This document shows positions 13,669 to 20,151 of a stretch of DNA of 20,151 nucleotides, piece by piece. The notes under the pieces are model-generated. The model did not search any database. It was not told the DNA's origin and was given only the letters and a program-made list of their open reading frames with translations. The stretch comes from a virus, in the IMG/VR virus record IMGVR_UViG_3300042922_000928, positions 1-20,151 of that record; one strand, given 5' to 3'. Position 1 is the stretch's first letter. The number at the start of each line of letters is the position of its first letter. A program made the position numbers and the translations under genes.

Positions 13669-16600
13669 TAAGCATTCCCCCAAGCAGCCTTTTGTCTTCT
13701 ATCTGTTTTTCCCATACCTTCATTTACAGTGTCGATTAATCTATCCATATCAGCATCATTTCTTACGGTAGCATTAATTACTATGTTGTTATTATTAGTG
13801 ACACTTTGTGCAAGTTTTGACTCTGCCATTTGTGGAAGACTTGAAAGCATTCTATTTGCTACAGCATCAGCAAAAGGGTCCATAGCATGACCAACAAGTG
13901 GAAGTGCTGCTTCTTTTCCAGCTTCACCAATACCAATTACATTGGCTTGATCAAAAATACCTCCATTTGCATACCAATCAACTCCCAGGTGTGGAACGGA
14001 TGGAGGCTTAAGACTAAATTCCCCTGTCAATTTGAAATGGGGCAATGGCGGTAAATTAACTTTAGGCAAACTAAGCTTTATACCAGTAAAGAATCCCTTT
14101 ATTGTATTTATGATATTTGATACAGTATTCTTTGCAGCCTCAATAGGTCCAGTAATAGCAGACTTAATGCCATTCCATACAGAAGAAGTTACTGCTCTTA
14201 TACCATTCCATACTCCAGAAACCACAGACATTACACTATTTACTGCACTAGAAACACCGGATTTTATGGTATTCCATACAGATGATATTACACTTGTAAT
14301 ACTATTCCACACGGAAGAAGTAACTCCACTTATAACATTCCAAATTACAGTTATTATTGATAGTACTGTACTTATTGCCCCTTGAACATTAGATTTTATA
14401 GAATTCCATACCCCTGAAATAAATCCTGAAATAGCACTCCATACTGCTGAGGTTACAGCACTTATAGAATTCCATACCGCCGATATAAATGAACTTACAG
14501 CATTAAAAATTGGAATTACAAAGGCTGCTATAGCATTCCATATAGTAGAAAGTGCTGTTGTAATGGTGTTCCAAACTGTAATTGCTACATTTTTAATTCC
14601 TTCCCATAAAAATGAAAAAAACTGAGCTATGGGTTCCCATATAGGCCTTGTTAAAGCTACAATAATATTCCATGCTGCTATAAGAATTGAAGTTATAAAG
14701 AGCCATGCTCCTTGAAATATAGCTTTCACAAGTTCCCACATGAATTGAAAGAATATAACAATACCATTCCATATAGTTGATGCAACCATTACTATTCCAT
14801 TCCATATACCACTCAAAAACCCTGTTATACCTGTCCAAATACTAATTGCTCCACTTACTATTCCGTTCCAAATACCGGTAAAAAATAAGGCTAATCCACT
14901 AAAAATAGACTGAGCATAGGATGAAATACTCTGCCATAGAGTCCCAATCCAGGTTGTAAAAGAAGTCCATATACCTTGAAGCCACGTGACAATAGTTCCC
15001 CAGTTTTTAATTAAAAGTACAATTCCAGCAATAGCCGCTGCCACAATTGCTACTATAGCTATAATAGGTAACAGTGACGTATCCAGTGTAAAAATTGCAA
15101 TGGCTAGTGCTGCTATAATTGGAGTCATAATGACAAATACAGCCATAAGCCCTGAGAAAATTTCTATAAAAAGTCTAACCGGTTCTGGTAAACTTGCAAA
15201 TCCTTTTGCTATAGTACCAATAAGTTCAATTAAAGGTGTACGTGCCTCCATAAGATCCATTCCTATAGGTTTAAGAACATCCTGTAATTCTCTTAAGGAT
15301 TGTTGCCATTCTTCAGTCAATGATCTTTGAGACATCTGATCTGCTTTTCCTTTAACATCATCTATTGCATTACCAGTAGTAGCAAAGGCTGCAACAGCTT
15401 TATCTCCTAAATCTTCATATTGTGTTCCCATGGCCACAACACCCATATTATATTTTTTAGTATTGTCGCTGGTACCAGCTATATCTTTATTTATAGATTG
15501 AAATACCTGTGCCGCTGTAGCTTTTCCATTTGAATACTGCTTGAATAAATTTTGAGTATTCTTTGAATACTGTCCTATGTTTTTTCCAAGAGAGCCATCC
15601 CTTAGCCTTATTCCAAACTCTTTTACTGCATCAGCTGCCTTATCTGTATTAAATGCTCCTGAAACCATTCCTTGATTAATTATATTAAGCATATCCTTAG
15701 CATTGAATCCAGCTTGTGAAAATTGTGGAGAATATTCATTCAAGGTATCCAGAAAATCATCTGAATAATTGAGTCCACTTTGAAAACCTGCAGCTATTAT
15801 ATCTAAAGAATCATCAGCAGACATGCCAAAATTTTTCATTATCTGTGAAGCCGCTCTTACATTTTCATTTACATCAGTATCTGTATGCTTGCCTATACCA
15901 ATAATCTTATTTGTTACACCTTCAAGCTGAACATCATTCAAATCACCCATATTGGTTTTAACGGTTTGAACGGCCTTAGAAGCTGACTCCATAGAATCTG
16001 TTACTCCATGTTCAAACACTCTGCTTACAATCTCTTGAGTCTTTTCAGCTTCCTGAGAAGTCATTCCAAAATTATTTTGTATATCTTGCTGACTATCAAC
16101 AATTTGAGAAGAACCTTCAACAGCAGACTTTCCAAGTTCAATTATCTTTTCTCCCACACCAGAAAGAATTTCAGCTGCTCTCATGAAATTTCCTGCAGTA
16201 ATTTTCTTTCCTATGCTATCAAGAGTTTCAGCTGCATCCGCTCCACTGCCTTTAATATTGCCAAGTTCATTATCAAGATTAGCAACAGCTGTTTTTGCTT
16301 CATTAAGCTTTGCAGCCATTTTATTAGCTTCAGTAGAATTTTGACCATATTCTTTTTCTACTAAATTTAATTGCCTCTCTAAATTAGAAATTACCTGTTT
16401 TGCCAGGTCCATTTGTCTTTTAACATGTTCTTGTGCTGCGGCAAACTTTTCTGCTTCATCTGCAGTATCTCTCATTTTAGCCTTTTGAAGTTCATATTCA
16501 CTTGAAAGTTTTCTACTGGAAGATTCCAGGTTTGATTGTTCATTTTGAAGCTGAGAAAGGGCCTGTTTTCTCTTTATAGATTCACTGGTTGCCTCTGATT

Positions 16601-16976
16601 CAGCCTGTTTTACTTTATTTAGCTCAGTAGTTGTTTGTGCAATTTTATTAGCTAACTGCTGTTCAGCAATTTGAGCACTTCTTAAACTTGTTTCCATTTT
16701 TGAAGCTTCTATAGAATTTTCGCCAAACTGCTTTTTTACAACTTCAAGCTGCTCTGCCGTAGATTTTGTCTTTTGCTGAGAAACTTCATATTGTCTTTGA
16801 AGATTATTTAAAACAGATGAAAGCTTTTCAGATTCAGTTCCGGTAATCTTCAATTGCTCTTGTTCAAGTTTAAGCTCCTGCCTCATATCCTTTGAAGCTT
16901 TGTTCATCTCAGACATTGCCTTATTAAATTCTTCATTGAAAACTCTAAATGTTACCTGTGCTTCATTATTTGCCAA
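13668..16976 (-). CDS. Tape measure protein
   Basis: 1102-residue protein that sets tail length and is injected with the DNA. Residues 1-245 are a long charged coiled coil (many Q/E/K/L heptads). A middle domain follows with GMTSQEAEKTQEIVSRVF and MKNFGMSADDSLDIIAAGFQ, the PhageMin_Tail/TP901-core pattern. Residues about 595-655 are hydrophobic membrane-type segments. Residues about 655-970 are an 11-residue Trp repeat (W-N-x-I...W), and the C-terminus carries YANGGIFDQANVIGIGEAGKEAALPL, typical of tape measures. The start is TTG at 16976, with AGGAGG 8 bases upstream, overlapping the end of the T frame by 11 bases. By the usual 1.5 angstrom per residue rule the tail would be about 165 nm. 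Highly confident. Confidence 0.95.
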   Translation of the reverse strand: MANNEAQVTFRVFNEEFNKAMSEMNKASKDMRQELKLEQEQLKITGTESEKLSSVLNNLQRQYEVSQQKTKSTAEQLEVVKKQFGENSIEASKMETSLRSAQIAEQQLANKIAQTTTELNKVKQAESEATSESIKRKQALSQLQNEQSNLESSSRKLSSEYELQKAKMRDTADEAEKFAAAQEHVKRQMDLAKQVISNLERQLNLVEKEYGQNSTEANKMAAKLNEAKTAVANLDNELGNIKGSGADAAETLDSIGKKITAGNFMRAAEILSGVGEKIIELGKSAVEGSSQIVDSQQDIQNNFGMTSQEAEKTQEIVSRVFEHGVTDSMESASKAVQTVKTNMGDLNDVQLEGVTNKIIGIGKHTDTDVNENVRAASQIMKNFGMSADDSLDIIAAGFQSGLNYSDDFLDTLNEYSPQFSQAGFNAKDMLNIINQGMVSGAFNTDKAADAVKEFGIRLRDGSLGKNIGQYSKNTQNLFKQYSNGKATAAQVFQSINKDIAGTSDNTKKYNMGVVAMGTQYEDLGDKAVAAFATTGNAIDDVKGKADQMSQRSLTEEWQQSLRELQDVLKPIGMDLMEARTPLIELIGTIAKGFASLPEPVRLFIEIFSGLMAVFVIMTPIIAALAIAIFTLDTSLLPIIAIVAIVAAAIAGIVLLIKNWGTIVTWLQGIWTSFTTWIGTLWQSISSYAQSIFSGLALFFTGIWNGIVSGAISIWTGITGFLSGIWNGIVMVASTIWNGIVIFFQFMWELVKAIFQGAWLFITSILIAAWNIIVALTRPIWEPIAQFFSFLWEGIKNVAITVWNTITTALSTIWNAIAAFVIPIFNAVSSFISAVWNSISAVTSAVWSAISGFISGVWNSIKSNVQGAISTVLSIITVIWNVISGVTSSVWNSITSVISSVWNTIKSGVSSAVNSVMSVVSGVWNGIRAVTSSVWNGIKSAITGPIEAAKNTVSNIINTIKGFFTGIKLSLPKVNLPPLPHFKLTGEFSLKPPSVPHLGVDWYANGGIFDQANVIGIGEAGKEAALPLVGHAMDPFADAVANRMLSSLPQMAESKLAQSVTNNNNIVINATVRNDADMDRLIDTVNEGMGKTDRRQKAAWGNA
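14065..15010 (-). repeat. 11-residue (33-bp) Trp repeat array in the tape measure
   Basis: About 24 tryptophans recur at 11-residue steps or multiples (for example GIWNGIV, TVWNTI, SVWNSI, GVWNGI), which at DNA level gives an ATTCCA-type word roughly every 33 bp. Phase breaks occur at a few places (one Trp replaced by Phe; 22-residue gaps). Such hendecad arrays are known in Gram-positive siphophage tape measures. Confidence 0.85.
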
Positions 16977-17516
16977 CTTTTTTCATCCTCCTTTCCTCTT
17001 CATAAGATTTCCATGATTCAATGGCCAGTTTATTTTCTGCAATAAGTTGAATAGAACCTAATGGCAATTCCCAAAAATCTCGTTCATTTATGCCAAAAAT
17101 AAAAACGTAGAGTGCATATAAGTCCTCTACGTTTTCAATCTGGATTTCTGGGAGTTTTACTTTTTTCCGCTATTCAAAGCCGCCTTTTTATTAAAATTCT
17201 CCTGGAATTTTTTCTTTGCCTTCTTTGAAATAACACTAGTGAATATAGGCATATCTGTTTCCATATCAAGAGAATAATTTTCGAGAAAATCATTAAATTT
17301 CATATACCTTTGCTTATTCGCCTGCCGATATGCTGCATAAACTGCCTGAAGAACAGCTACTGGATCAAGGTCAACTCTGTTACTTCCCTTCTTGGGCATA
17401 AATCCCTGAAGAAAAATACCATCAATTATTCCTTCTTTCTGTAAATTAAAAAGAGTCAAGGCAGTTACATTTACATCAACTTCCTTGACTGTTCCATCAT
17501 TAAATTCAATTTCCAT
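16966..17516 (-). CDS. Tail assembly chaperone GT, -1 frameshift product
   Basis: A programmed -1 slip at A-AAA-AAG (17166-17160), in the phase GGA AAA AAG directly before the TAA stop of the shorter G product, moves ribosomes into a 64-codon extension that ends at 16966. The extension begins VKLPEIQIENVEDLY and contains NERDFWELPLGSIQLI, the small hydrophobic/Trp pattern typical of T domains, and ends with a charged ESWKSYEEERRMKK. The fusion would be 183 residues. The position between major tail protein and tape measure is exactly that of lambda G/GT and its many Firmicutes equivalents. GT is thought to bring the tape measure to the tail tube protein. An 11-bp hairpin lies 24 bases beyond the slip site. 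Confidence 0.82.
17102..17135 (-). promoter_or_regulatory. 11-bp mRNA hairpin downstream of the slip site
   Basis: AAAACGTAGAG (17102-17112) and CTCTACGTTTT (17125-17135) are perfectly complementary around a 12-base loop. In the mRNA the stem begins 24 bases after the A-AAA-AAG slip site. Stimulatory hairpins usually sit 5-9 bases away, so a direct frameshift role is uncertain; it could equally be an mRNA stability element. Confidence 0.55.
17157..17516 (-). CDS. Tail assembly chaperone G
   Basis: 119-residue protein, the unshifted product of the chaperone gene. It starts at ATG 17516 with AGGAGG upstream. The N-terminus (MEIEFNDGTVKEVDVN) is a short strand region, followed by helices with LFNLQKEGIIDG and AVYAAYRQANKQRYMKFNDFLENY, as in the gpG-like tail chaperones of Gram-positive siphophages, and a basic C-terminus ending KKAALNSGKK that contains the slippery codons. 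It coats the tape measure during assembly and is absent from the finished tail in known systems. It follows the major tail protein gene by 11 bases. Confidence 0.82.
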   Translation of the reverse strand: MEIEFNDGTVKEVDVNVTALTLFNLQKEGIIDGIFLQGFMPKKGSNRVDLDPVAVLQAVYAAYRQANKQRYMKFNDFLENYSLDMETDMPIFTSVISKKAKKKFQENFNKKAALNSGKK

Positions 17517-17527
17517 TATTTAACCTC

Positions 17528-18100
17528 CTATGGTGTTGCAATTTTTACAAGAGCAGGAGTAAAGTTTGTTCTCCATGTATCTTTAAGCGTCTCATCAGTT
17601 ATTTCATCCTCAAAAGCTTCATAATAGCAGTTTCCATTTTCATCTATCATTGCATCAAACTCTAGTTCAAGCTCTGCAACTTCATCTGCACCATTTTCAA
17701 TTTTTAATGTTAGACCTGTATTTGAAGAACAATTTGGGAAAGCAATCAATTTTACTAAATCTTCAAAGTCATCTATTACATCTGCAGTTAAAGTAAATGA
17801 TTTTAAATTACTGTTTTTACCATAGCTGTATACACCAGCTTTTAAATTGTCACTTGATATTCCAAAAAGTTTTCTATAAGGTTCAACCTTCACATGAGCA
17901 TTTATTTTTAAAGTCATCTTTCTTACTTTACTCTTACTTTTGACTTGCACACCTTCGCAATTTTTCACAATAGTAAATACTTCTGTTTCTCCTTCAATTT
18001 GCCCTATACATCCAAGTATTGTAGAAGTAGTTTCCCCTATAAACTTAATACCCATATTGGTTATTCTCACAGAATCAAACTCTTCAATTGTTATAGCCAT
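17528..18100 (-). CDS. Major tail tube protein
   Basis: 190-residue structural protein that stacks as hexamers to make the tail tube. It starts at ATG 18100 after GGAGAGTGATA. It is beta-rich throughout, with many alternating strands (KVRKMTLKINAHVKVEPYRKLFG, SFTLTADVIDDFED, ELELEFDAMIDENGNCYYEA) and a C-terminal TWRTNFTPALV, the general pattern of siphophage tube proteins (phage_tail_2/TTP group). Assignment relies on size, strand pattern and position, directly upstream of the chaperone pair and downstream of the tail-completion genes. Confidence is high for the role, lower for the subfamily. Confidence 0.85.
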   Translation of the reverse strand: MAITIEEFDSVRITNMGIKFIGETTSTILGCIGQIEGETEVFTIVKNCEGVQVKSKSKVRKMTLKINAHVKVEPYRKLFGISSDNLKAGVYSYGKNSNLKSFTLTADVIDDFEDLVKLIAFPNCSSNTGLTLKIENGADEVAELELEFDAMIDENGNCYYEAFEDEITDETLKDTWRTNFTPALVKIATP

Positions 18101-18104
18101 ATTA

Positions 18105-18524
18105 TCACTCTCCTAATGTTTTATTAATTTCTCTAACAACAGCACTATTTAAATCAGAAATAATATCTGGTTTAACTTTATTTAACCCCTTTTCAATAAA
18201 CTCCTTAGGGTTATTCCCTTTTGAAGTACCTATACCAAGGTCAGGATATTTTAAATAATTAAACTTTGTACTGGGACCTATTTTAAAAGCCAGATTGCTA
18301 TGTTTTACCTTTAGAGCTTTGTTATCCCTGGCATGTTTTTTATTTAAAATTCTACCTTTCCAAGATGATATAGGTATTTCTTCTTGAATTACTATTTGGG
18401 CCAAAGGTGCACTGGTAGATCTTAGCCTTTTATTTATTATGCTTTCAGATATTCCGGGAATCTTCTCAATATTTTTAATTAATTCATCTACACCTTTTAG
18501 CTCCATATTCCATTTAGCACACAT
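18105..18524 (-). CDS. HK97 gp10-like tail-completion protein
   Basis: 139-residue basic protein of the HK97 gp10 type. It opens with MELKGVDELIKNIEKIPG, the hallmark pattern (G-x-x-E-L-x-x-x-I/L-x-x-x-P), followed by a helix and a strand-rich Lys/Arg centre (SSWKGRILNKKHARDNKALKVKHS, FKIGPSTKFNYLKYPDLG) and a helix near the end. It starts at ATG 18524, overlapping the previous stop by 11 bases, with a weak AGGT-type ribosome binding site, so translational coupling is likely. It helps join head and tail in related phages. Confidence 0.75.
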   Translation of the reverse strand: MCAKWNMELKGVDELIKNIEKIPGISESIINKRLRSTSAPLAQIVIQEEIPISSWKGRILNKKHARDNKALKVKHSNLAFKIGPSTKFNYLKYPDLGIGTSKGNNPKEFIEKGLNKVKPDIISDLNSAVVREINKTLGE

Positions 18525-18918
18525 ATTTAATTGACCTGGTAAAATTAAATTCTATGGCATCAACAAAGGAATCTTCATTGCCCTTTTGTATGCTTCCTTT
18601 TGTAGAATCTACTAAAAAATATCCTTTACTCTCTAATATGCTTATGACATCAATTTGAATGCCGTCAAGGTCATCTACTCCCTCAGCATAAAATCTTACA
18701 AGTATATCCTGTATTAAAGTAAATTTCTTTTCCTCCGGTCTTCTCATTCCGCCTGTCTCAAAAATAATATACTTATATATGCTACCCAAATCATTTTTAA
18801 GCTCATCTTCACTTACATTGTCTTGAAATACTTTTATTTTAAAATTGCTTTCAAGATTAGTTATTAAATCATTATCTAGTCTCTTTAATCTTTCCTTTGT
18901 TTTCTCATTCACTAACAT
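18514..18918 (-). CDS. Tail terminator/neck protein (probable)
   Basis: 134-residue protein starting at ATG 18918 (LVNEKTKERLKR), preceded by GGAGGG; a longer frame to 18996 would overlap the previous gene heavily. It has an N-terminal helix, then IYKYIIFETGGMRRPEEKKFTL, ILVRFYAEGVDDLDGIQIDVISILESKGY and a final strand, consistent with small alpha/beta tail-terminator (minor capsid 3-like) folds. In this region of siphophage genomes the slots are connector, closure, gp10-like and terminator; the gp10-like gene is the neighbour, so terminator is the best guess. Exact subfamily not proven. Confidence 0.6.
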   Translation of the reverse strand: MLVNEKTKERLKRLDNDLITNLESNFKIKVFQDNVSEDELKNDLGSIYKYIIFETGGMRRPEEKKFTLIQDILVRFYAEGVDDLDGIQIDVISILESKGYFLVDSTKGSIQKGNEDSFVDAIEFNFTRSIKYVC

Positions 18919-19258
18919 CGCCCTCCACTTTATGCAAATAAAAATAGAGATATTTCCTATCTCTATCAGCCTTAATAATGTTATAGTCAGCATCATTAAT
19001 TTTTATAATTAAATTATCCTTATTTATATTCTTTAATAAGGGCGGCATTGGAGTTTTAATCTTAATATCAAGAGTGGACCCCATAGCTCCAAATTGCAGA
19101 TAGTCATTTTCCCTAACAGATAATTCCCTATAAAAAAGAGAACCGGATGAAACAAAAGTTTTTCCAATTCTCTTGCGGGATTCTGAACGTAAAGTTTCAT
19201 ATTTACCATATTGAAGTATGCCATCATTAAAAGTCTCACGAATCTGTTCCAGTGCCAC
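18905..19258 (-). CDS. Head closure/head-tail adaptor protein
   Basis: 117-residue beta-rich protein. It contains FNDGILQYGKYETLRSESRKRIGKTFVSSGSLFYRELSVRENDYLQFGAMGSTLDIKIKTP-like strands, ending in NIIKADRDRKYLYFYLHKVE, which resembles SPP1 gp16-type head closure proteins with their R-x-x-D-x-x-x-F/Y-LYL ending. GTG at 19258 is 9 bases after AAGGAG and is my preferred start; ATG at 19267 touches the ribosome binding site and ATG at 19282 lies deeper in the connector gene. It overlaps the preceding connector gene, a sign of coupled translation. The role follows from fold pattern and order. Confidence 0.72.
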   Translation of the reverse strand: MALEQIRETFNDGILQYGKYETLRSESRKRIGKTFVSSGSLFYRELSVRENDYLQFGAMGSTLDIKIKTPMPPLLKNINKDNLIIKINDADYNIIKADRDRKYLYFYLHKVEGDVSE

Positions 19259-19556
19259 TACTCTCATCTCCTTCAGCAACATATTGCTTAAGAGCTGTAT
19301 CTAGAATTAACCTGCTAAGTTCTTTATGGTAGTTAATCTCAAAATCATCTAAGGCATTATTCCAATCATATCTGCATCTCTCAAGTAAAAGTTCTCTTTC
19401 AGTTGAACCATCTTCAAATGTAAACTCTATATCACAAAGCTCATTAAAATATTTCTGACCTCTAACAATCATTTTCATTAATTGTGAATTTGATTCATCC
19501 CAGGTGATTTGAAGTTTATCTTTTAAATCAGTTAAAAGACTATCATTCAAAGCCAT
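19236..19556 (-). CDS. Head-tail connector protein (gp6-like)
   Basis: 106-residue mostly helical protein (MALNDSLLTDLKDKLQITWDESNSQL opening, MKMIVRGQKYFNELCDIEF, and a long C-terminal helix with RLILDTALKQYVAEG), fitting the gp6/DNA-packaging connector family that forms a ring below the portal. Start ATG at 19556 overlaps the upstream stop by one base (TAATG). It lies two genes downstream of the capsid protein and one upstream of the closure gene, the normal place. Confidence 0.78.
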   Translation of the reverse strand: MALNDSLLTDLKDKLQITWDESNSQLMKMIVRGQKYFNELCDIEFTFEDGSTERELLLERCRYDWNNALDDFEINYHKELSRLILDTALKQYVAEGDESSGTGTDS

Positions 19557-19885
19557 TACTTAGCTAGCTCCTCTTCATTTGTAGTCTCTTTATTCTCAGT
19601 GACTACTTCTTTTTTCACTTCCTCTTTAGATGCATTTTCCTTGCTTTGTGAAGTATCCTCTACTTTTTCATCTTTACTTACTTCCTCTGCAGGCTTATCT
19701 TCAACCTTTTCTTCTTTTATTTCCTCACCTAAAAAAGCTATTTTATATTTATTTCTCTTTGACCTCAAGAAAGTAACTCTTTTAGGATCTGCTTCAAACC
19801 CCTCTGATGGATATACATCTCCTTTATTGTATACAAGATTTTCATGATTTTTTTCAAGAAAAGTATTTATAACTTTATATGCCAT
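19556..19885 (-). CDS. Post-capsid small protein with acidic/lysine-rich tail
   Basis: 109-residue protein with two parts. Residues 1-50 (AYKVINTFLEKNHENLVYNKGDVYPSEGF..., shown here only in outline) match the short N-terminal domain common in small proteins encoded next to capsid genes of Firmicutes phages: a K-V-I strand, an F-x-x-x-x-N-x-x-x-Y-x-x-GD-x-YP turn, then a helix. Residues 51-109 are a low-complexity Glu/Lys run with no hydrophobic core, probably disordered. Start ATG at 19885 has GGAGG 8 bases upstream; the TTG at 19900 is inside that ribosome binding site. Function is not known; capsid-associated or assembly roles are guesses from position. Confidence 0.75.
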   Translation of the reverse strand: MAYKVINTFLEKNHENLVYNKGDVYPSEGFEADPKRVTFLRSKRNKYKIAFLGEEIKEEKVEDKPAEEVSKDEKVEDTSQSKENASKEEVKKEVVTENKETTNEEELAK

Positions 19886-19911
19886 TTTTATTACCTCCAA
19901 TTAATTTATTA

Positions 19912-20151
19912 TTAAGGTTCAGGAATTTCAGTTGAAAGTCCAGTTATATCAAAAATTAAAAAACTATTGTTGTCCTTAGGGTGTCCATTAGCATATTGTT
20001 TTGTTACATATACATCTTCATCTTCAATAATATGAACTTCTGTAGCACGAACAATCTGTTTAGAAGAACCAACACTAAGAAAATAATTTTTGGCAATTCC
20101 AGCTATCATTTTACCTGTTGGCACAGCTATAGATTGAATTACAGTTGCCGG
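19912..20151 (-). CDS. Major capsid protein, C-terminal part (5' end outside window)
   Basis: The open frame enters from the right edge without a start: residues PATVIQSIAVPTGKMIAGIA continue upstream, so this is the end of a longer gene (GTG at 20124 is an internal codon, not a start). The visible 79 residues contain IAGIAKNYFLSVGSSKQIVRATEVHIIEDEDVYV and QYANGHPKDNNSFLIFDITGL, which fit the C-terminal A-domain/P-domain end of HK97-fold capsid proteins, with the usual strand-turn-strand pattern and a ...FLIFDI-x-GL... ending. It is first in the late operon section seen here, followed by the small acidic protein. Family assignment from pattern and position. Confidence 0.72.
   Translation of the reverse strand, partial: PATVIQSIAVPTGKMIAGIAKNYFLSVGSSKQIVRATEVHIIEDEDVYVTKQYANGHPKDNNSFLIFDITGLSTEIPEP

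Noticed and set aside
14065-15010. Regular ~33-bp spaced repeats that might suggest a CRISPR array
   Set aside because: The periodicity comes from the 11-residue Trp repeat of the tape-measure coding sequence; units diverge gradually and there are no repeat/spacer alternations.
13334-16364. Several open frames of 80-120 codons on the plus strand, opposite the tape measure and Dit genes
   Set aside because: They lie antisense to well-supported genes, lack ribosome binding sites and show repetitive low-complexity products reflecting the complementary strand.
20122-20124. Treating GTG at 20124 as the start of a complete 70-residue gene
   Set aside because: The frame stays open to the window edge and the product looks like the C-terminal end of an HK97-fold capsid protein.
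1-20151. tRNA genes, integrase, transposases or IS ends
   Set aside because: None could be recognised on either strand; attachment sites therefore cannot be placed.

Overview
This window looks like a temperate siphophage, probably a phage-plasmid or plasmid-like prophage, from a low-GC Gram-positive host, most likely Clostridium or a close relative. Reasons: very AT-rich DNA and codon use, strong AGGAGG-type ribosome binding sites with some GTG/TTG starts, Firmicutes-type tail proteins (Dit, Tal, BppU), and an amidase/holin lysis set. No integrase, terminase, portal or host gene is in view, so integrated versus extrachromosomal status cannot be settled here.

Layout. (1) 1-459: AT-rich non-coding DNA with a cluster of DnaA-box-like 9-mers, a large hairpin and a terminator-like hairpin. 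(2) 460-3530, plus strand: a compact replication module of XRE-type regulator, small basic/beta-rich protein, FtsK/SpoIIIE-type DNA-pumping ATPase and Rep_1 (pC194/pUB110-type) HUH rolling-circle initiator. A 16-bp inverted repeat and a pC194-like nick-site candidate lie between the last two genes. Small protein + FtsK-type ATPase + HUH protein recalls the DNA-processing block of Tn916/ICEBs1 and of actinomycete AICEs rather than a usual siphophage replication region. (3) 3564-5378: two accessory (moron-like) genes read divergently from a shared promoter region: a three-TM membrane protein and a HEPN-domain protein with an RX4H motif, a plausible anti-phage or superinfection-immunity pair. (4) 5424-7270, minus strand: a lysis region with an N-acetylmuramoyl-L-alanine amidase, a recognisable holin, a possible LLH-like second holin, and a 58-residue two-TM protein, with terminators inside it. 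(5) 7355-20151, minus strand: head completion and tail genes in the usual order. Transcription runs from the right edge: major capsid C-terminus, small acidic protein, head-tail connector, closure/adaptor, neck/terminator proteins, major tail protein, tail chaperone G and its -1 frameshift product GT, tape measure, Dit, Tal, a small protein, then a 1188-residue BppU-type baseplate/fibre protein ending in an SGNH esterase domain.

How it fits together: the plus-strand module would copy and perhaps move or partition the circular genome, the minus-strand late operon builds a long flexible tail (1102-residue tape measure) and lyses the cell, and the divergent morons between them would be expressed from the lysogen. 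The least ordinary parts are the ICE/plasmid-like replication block inside a siphophage, the DnaA-box cluster beside it, the HEPN moron, and the modular SGNH fibre.
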